Shown: piece by piece, positions 5,847 to 7,446 of the stretch | Numbering within the stretch: the first letter of the stretch is position 1 | Layout of the letters: every line of letters begins with the position of its first letter | Assembly (NCBI GenBank): GCA_046537875.1 | Contig: JBKHJZ010000156.1 | Location: 1 to 7,446 of the forward strand | Reading direction: 5' to 3' | Length of the DNA stretch: 7,446 bases | Source of the DNA: JBKHJZ01 sp046537875 | GTDB taxonomy: Bacteria > Actinomycetota > Acidimicrobiia > Acidimicrobiales > VFJN01 | The notes under the pieces: model-generated | The model's database searches: none | Seen by the model: only the letters and a program-made list of their open reading frames with translations | Told to the model about the DNA's origin: nothing | Translations under genes and position numbers: made by a program

Positions 5847-5851
5847 CCGAG

Positions 5852-5884
5852 CCGCCCGGTGCGCCACGTGCCGGGCGGTGGCGC
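5852..5884 (+). terminator. GC hairpin after tRNA-Ser(GCU), probable terminator
   Basis: CCGCCCGG (5852-5859) pairs perfectly with CCGGGCGG (5871-5878) around an 11-nt loop, beginning 5 nt after the tRNA. An overlapping alternative, GCGCCAC (5861-5867) with GTGGCGC (5878-5884), cannot form at the same time. There is no T-tract. The position between a tRNA and a gene with its own promoter supports termination. Confidence 0.45.
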
Positions 5885-5972
5885 GTGCACGCCCTCGACA
5901 CGGCGCGCGGAGGCACCGCCGCCCCCCGGTCGTCCCGCGCGCCCCGCGGGTGCGTCCGCCCGCCGCACGCCG

Positions 5973-5978
5973 TAGCGT
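5973..5978 (+). promoter_or_regulatory. candidate -10 box of the adenylate cyclase gene
   Basis: TAGCGT fits TANNNT and ends 10 nt before ATG 5989, giving an expected leader of 0-4 nt. There is no Shine-Dalgarno sequence before this ATG, so initiation is probably leaderless or nearly so. Confidence 0.45.
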
Positions 5979-5988
5979 GCCCGGGTGT

Positions 5989-7047
5989 ATGGGGGACGTG
6001 CCGGACCCCGAGCTCCGTGACTGGGTGGCGTCGCACGGCGCAGCCGCCGACGACCTGGCGCGCACCGGGCACGCGGACCGGCCCGAGCGTTTGGGTGCCG
6101 ACCTGGTTTTCCAGCGGAGCGCCACGCTGACCGCGCGCGAGGTGGCCGAGCGGTCGGGGCTCGGCCTCGACGAGGTGCTCGGGAGGTTCCACGACCTGGG
6201 GATAACGGTCCCCGACCCCGGGGACCGGCTCTTCACGGTCGCCGATGTGCAGCTCGTCGTCGCGCTGCACGGGGCCGAGGAGCAGGGGATCGTTCGGGGC
6301 AACGATCTGTGGAGGGTGGTGGCCGCGGCGATGGACCGGCTGGCCGAGGCGGCGGTTGCGGTGTACGTGCAGGGTGCCGAGGACGACCTGTTTCGTTCGG
6401 GGGCGAGCCCCACCGAGCGCGCCGAGGCGAGCAGGCGGGCGACGAGCGGGGCCCTCGATCTGGGTGTGGCGCTCGCACCGGTCTTCCGGCACCACATGCG
6501 CCAGGCGATCGCCAGGACGCGGGTGATGCAGAGCGGTGTCAGCCGGCGGGAGCTGGCCCGGGTGGCCATCGGCTTCGTCGACCTGGTCGGGTCGACCGCG
6601 CTCGAGGCCACGCTCGACCCCGCACAGCTGGGCGATCTCGTCGACGGCTTCGAGTCCCGTGCGTTCGACGTGACGGCGGCCGGCGGCGGGCGGCTGGTGA
6701 AGTTCATCGGCGACGAGATCATGGTGGCGGCGGTCGATCCGGTCGCCGGGTGCTGCATCATGCTCGACCTCATCGACGCGTTCACCGCCGAGGGCATCCA
6801 GCCGCGCGGCGGGCTGGTCTTCGGCGAGGTGCTGTACCGCCACGGCGACTACTACGGCCCGGTCGTGAACCTCGCGGCCCGGCTGGGCGACGCCGCGATC
6901 CCGGGTGAGGTGCTGGTCGACGAGTCGGTGGTCGCTTCCGCCCGCACCGCGGGCATCGGGGTCGAGGCGGCCGGCCGCCGGCTGCTGAAGGGGTTCGACG
7001 CCCCGGTCACCGTGTGGAGCCTCGAACGCGAGCCGCCCAGCGCCTGA
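5989..7047 (+). CDS. class III adenylate cyclase with N-terminal regulatory domain (Rv1264-like)
   Basis: A soluble 352-residue enzyme predicted to make cAMP from ATP. Residues about 30-180 resemble the adenylate cyclase regulatory domain (PF16701 type) of mycobacterial Rv1264 and Rv2212: an HTH-like start LTAREVAERSGLGLDEVLGR (48-66), then a helical region ending in a long linker (about 165-190). The cyclase homology domain runs from about 191 to 345 and keeps the catalytic set: metal-binding Asp198 (GFVDLVGST) and Asp242 (FIGDEIM), adenine-selecting Lys238 and Asp287 (HGDYYGP), and transition-state Asn294 and Arg298 (VVNLAARL). Lys plus Asp argue for adenylate rather than guanylate cyclase. 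No membrane segment is seen; the enzyme should act as a homodimer with composite active sites. In Rv1264 the N-terminal domain gives pH control; the same here is inference. ATG 5989 is chosen from the adjacent -10 box and loss of conserved sequence upstream. Confidence 0.93.
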   Translation: MGDVPDPELRDWVASHGAAADDLARTGHADRPERLGADLVFQRSATLTAREVAERSGLGLDEVLGRFHDLGITVPDPGDRLFTVADVQLVVALHGAEEQGIVRGNDLWRVVAAAMDRLAEAAVAVYVQGAEDDLFRSGASPTERAEASRRATSGALDLGVALAPVFRHHMRQAIARTRVMQSGVSRRELARVAIGFVDLVGSTALEATLDPAQLGDLVDGFESRAFDVTAAGGGRLVKFIGDEIMVAAVDPVAGCCIMLDLIDAFTAEGIQPRGGLVFGEVLYRHGDYYGPVVNLAARLGDAAIPGEVLVDESVVASARTAGIGVEAAGRRLLKGFDAPVTVWSLEREPPSA

Positions 7048-7145
7048 CGGCGGGTCGGGTGACCGGATCGAGTGGTCGCCTCGGTTGGCACGACGTGTCC
7101 CCGCACGAGCGTCCGGCCCGATCGTCGTGCAGCCGGCACGCATCG

Positions 7146-7151
7146 TAAGGT
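7146..7151 (+). promoter_or_regulatory. candidate -10 box upstream of the HTH gene
   Basis: TAAGGT fits TANNNT, with a predicted transcript start near 7158. This leaves about 70 nt before ATG 7229, or 35 nt before the alternative GTG 7193. The match alone is weak evidence. Confidence 0.25.
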
Positions 7152-7228
7152 TGCCCCGGGGACGCCGAATGTGAATCCGCTGGGGATCGATCGTGAACAC
7201 TGCGCGAAGTGAGCCCTGTCCGGGCGAA

Positions 7229-7446
7229 ATGCGCTTCATGTCGGGCGCCGCCCGCAGCATGCTGGGGCGCATGGACCAGGATCTCCTGGAGTTGGCCATC
7301 CGGGCCCGGGGCGGCGAGCTCGAGCTCGCGGCCGCCCTCCATCACGACGTCCCCGCCATCGACTGGTGGCGGCGCAACGGCGTGCCCGCCGAGATGCGGC
7401 GTGCGGTCCACGACCTCGCGGCGCCGCACGGCCGGCCTGCCGATCG
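7229..7446 (+). CDS. small helix-turn-helix protein, N-terminal part (3' end outside window)
   Basis: An open frame with no stop before the right edge; 72 codons from ATG 7229 are seen. The segment from about residue 29, ELELAAALHHDVPAIDWWRR, followed by NGVPAEMRRAVHDLA (50-64), reads like the Cro/YdaS-type helix-turn-helix in which LAxAL...AIxxWxRxGVPAE is typical, so DNA binding is inferred. In-frame starts also exist at GTG 7193, ATG 7238, ATG 7259 and ATG 7271. ATG 7229 is chosen because codons from there on end almost always in G or C, while those between 7193 and 7229 often do not; no start has a strong ribosome-binding site. It lies 181 bp after the cyclase on the same strand, so a link to cAMP signalling is possible but unsupported. 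The full length and any effector domain cannot be seen. Confidence 0.5.
   Translation, partial: MRFMSGAARSMLGRMDQDLLELAIRARGGELELAAALHHDVPAIDWWRRNGVPAEMRRAVHDLAAPHGRPAD

Noticed and set aside
7088..7130. GCACGACG/CGTCGTGC inverted repeat as a terminator after the cyclase
   Set aside because: An 8-bp stem with a 27-nt loop is too weak, and about ten such repeats are expected by chance in the window.
5380..7299. A 639-codon minus-strand frame across both the tRNA and cyclase regions
   Set aside because: It runs antisense through tRNA-Ser(GCU) and a complete cyclase, and its translation has the His/Arg/Pro-rich composition of a shadow frame.

Overview
The window looks like chromosomal DNA of a high-GC actinobacterium. 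Supporting signs are about 70-75% GC in most sampled lines, G/C in nearly all third codon positions, an F420-dependent luciferase-like oxidoreductase, an Rv1264-type adenylate cyclase, tRNA genes without encoded CCA, and start codons placed 8-11 nt after TANNNT boxes with little or no Shine-Dalgarno sequence. An Acidimicrobiia-like lineage fits best, but this is inference; no rRNA or species marker is present.

Layout from left to right. The 3' end of an N-acetylglucosamine-6-phosphate deacetylase gene (nagA, +) with an in-frame 42-bp tandem repeat runs in from the left edge. It converges on a CPBP/Rce1-like membrane protease gene (-). Upstream of that, also on -, lies an F420-dependent LLM-class oxidoreductase. 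It is divergent from pheA (+), a complete prephenate dehydratase with a C-terminal ACT domain. tRNA-Ser(UGA) (+) follows and converges, across a strong bulged hairpin, on a gene for a secreted LVIVD-repeat protein of the choice-of-anchor B type (-). A non-coding stretch of about 490 bp holds its candidate promoter, a possible small ORF and the promoter of tRNA-Ser(GCU) (+). Next is a class III adenylate cyclase (+) with an N-terminal regulatory domain. The right edge cuts the start of a small helix-turn-helix protein gene (+).

Function. The genes are mostly single transcription units with unrelated roles: amino-sugar catabolism, membrane proteolysis, F420 redox chemistry, phenylalanine biosynthesis, serine decoding, an exported beta-propeller-like protein and cAMP signalling. 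I see no multi-gene defence, mobile or biosynthetic system, no insertion sequence and no CRISPR array. The most unusual items are the Gly/Ala/Val repeat inside NagA, the repeated leaderless-type start arrangement, the compositionally distinct secreted protein flanked by two serine tRNAs, and an unlisted small ORF with coding-like third-position GC.
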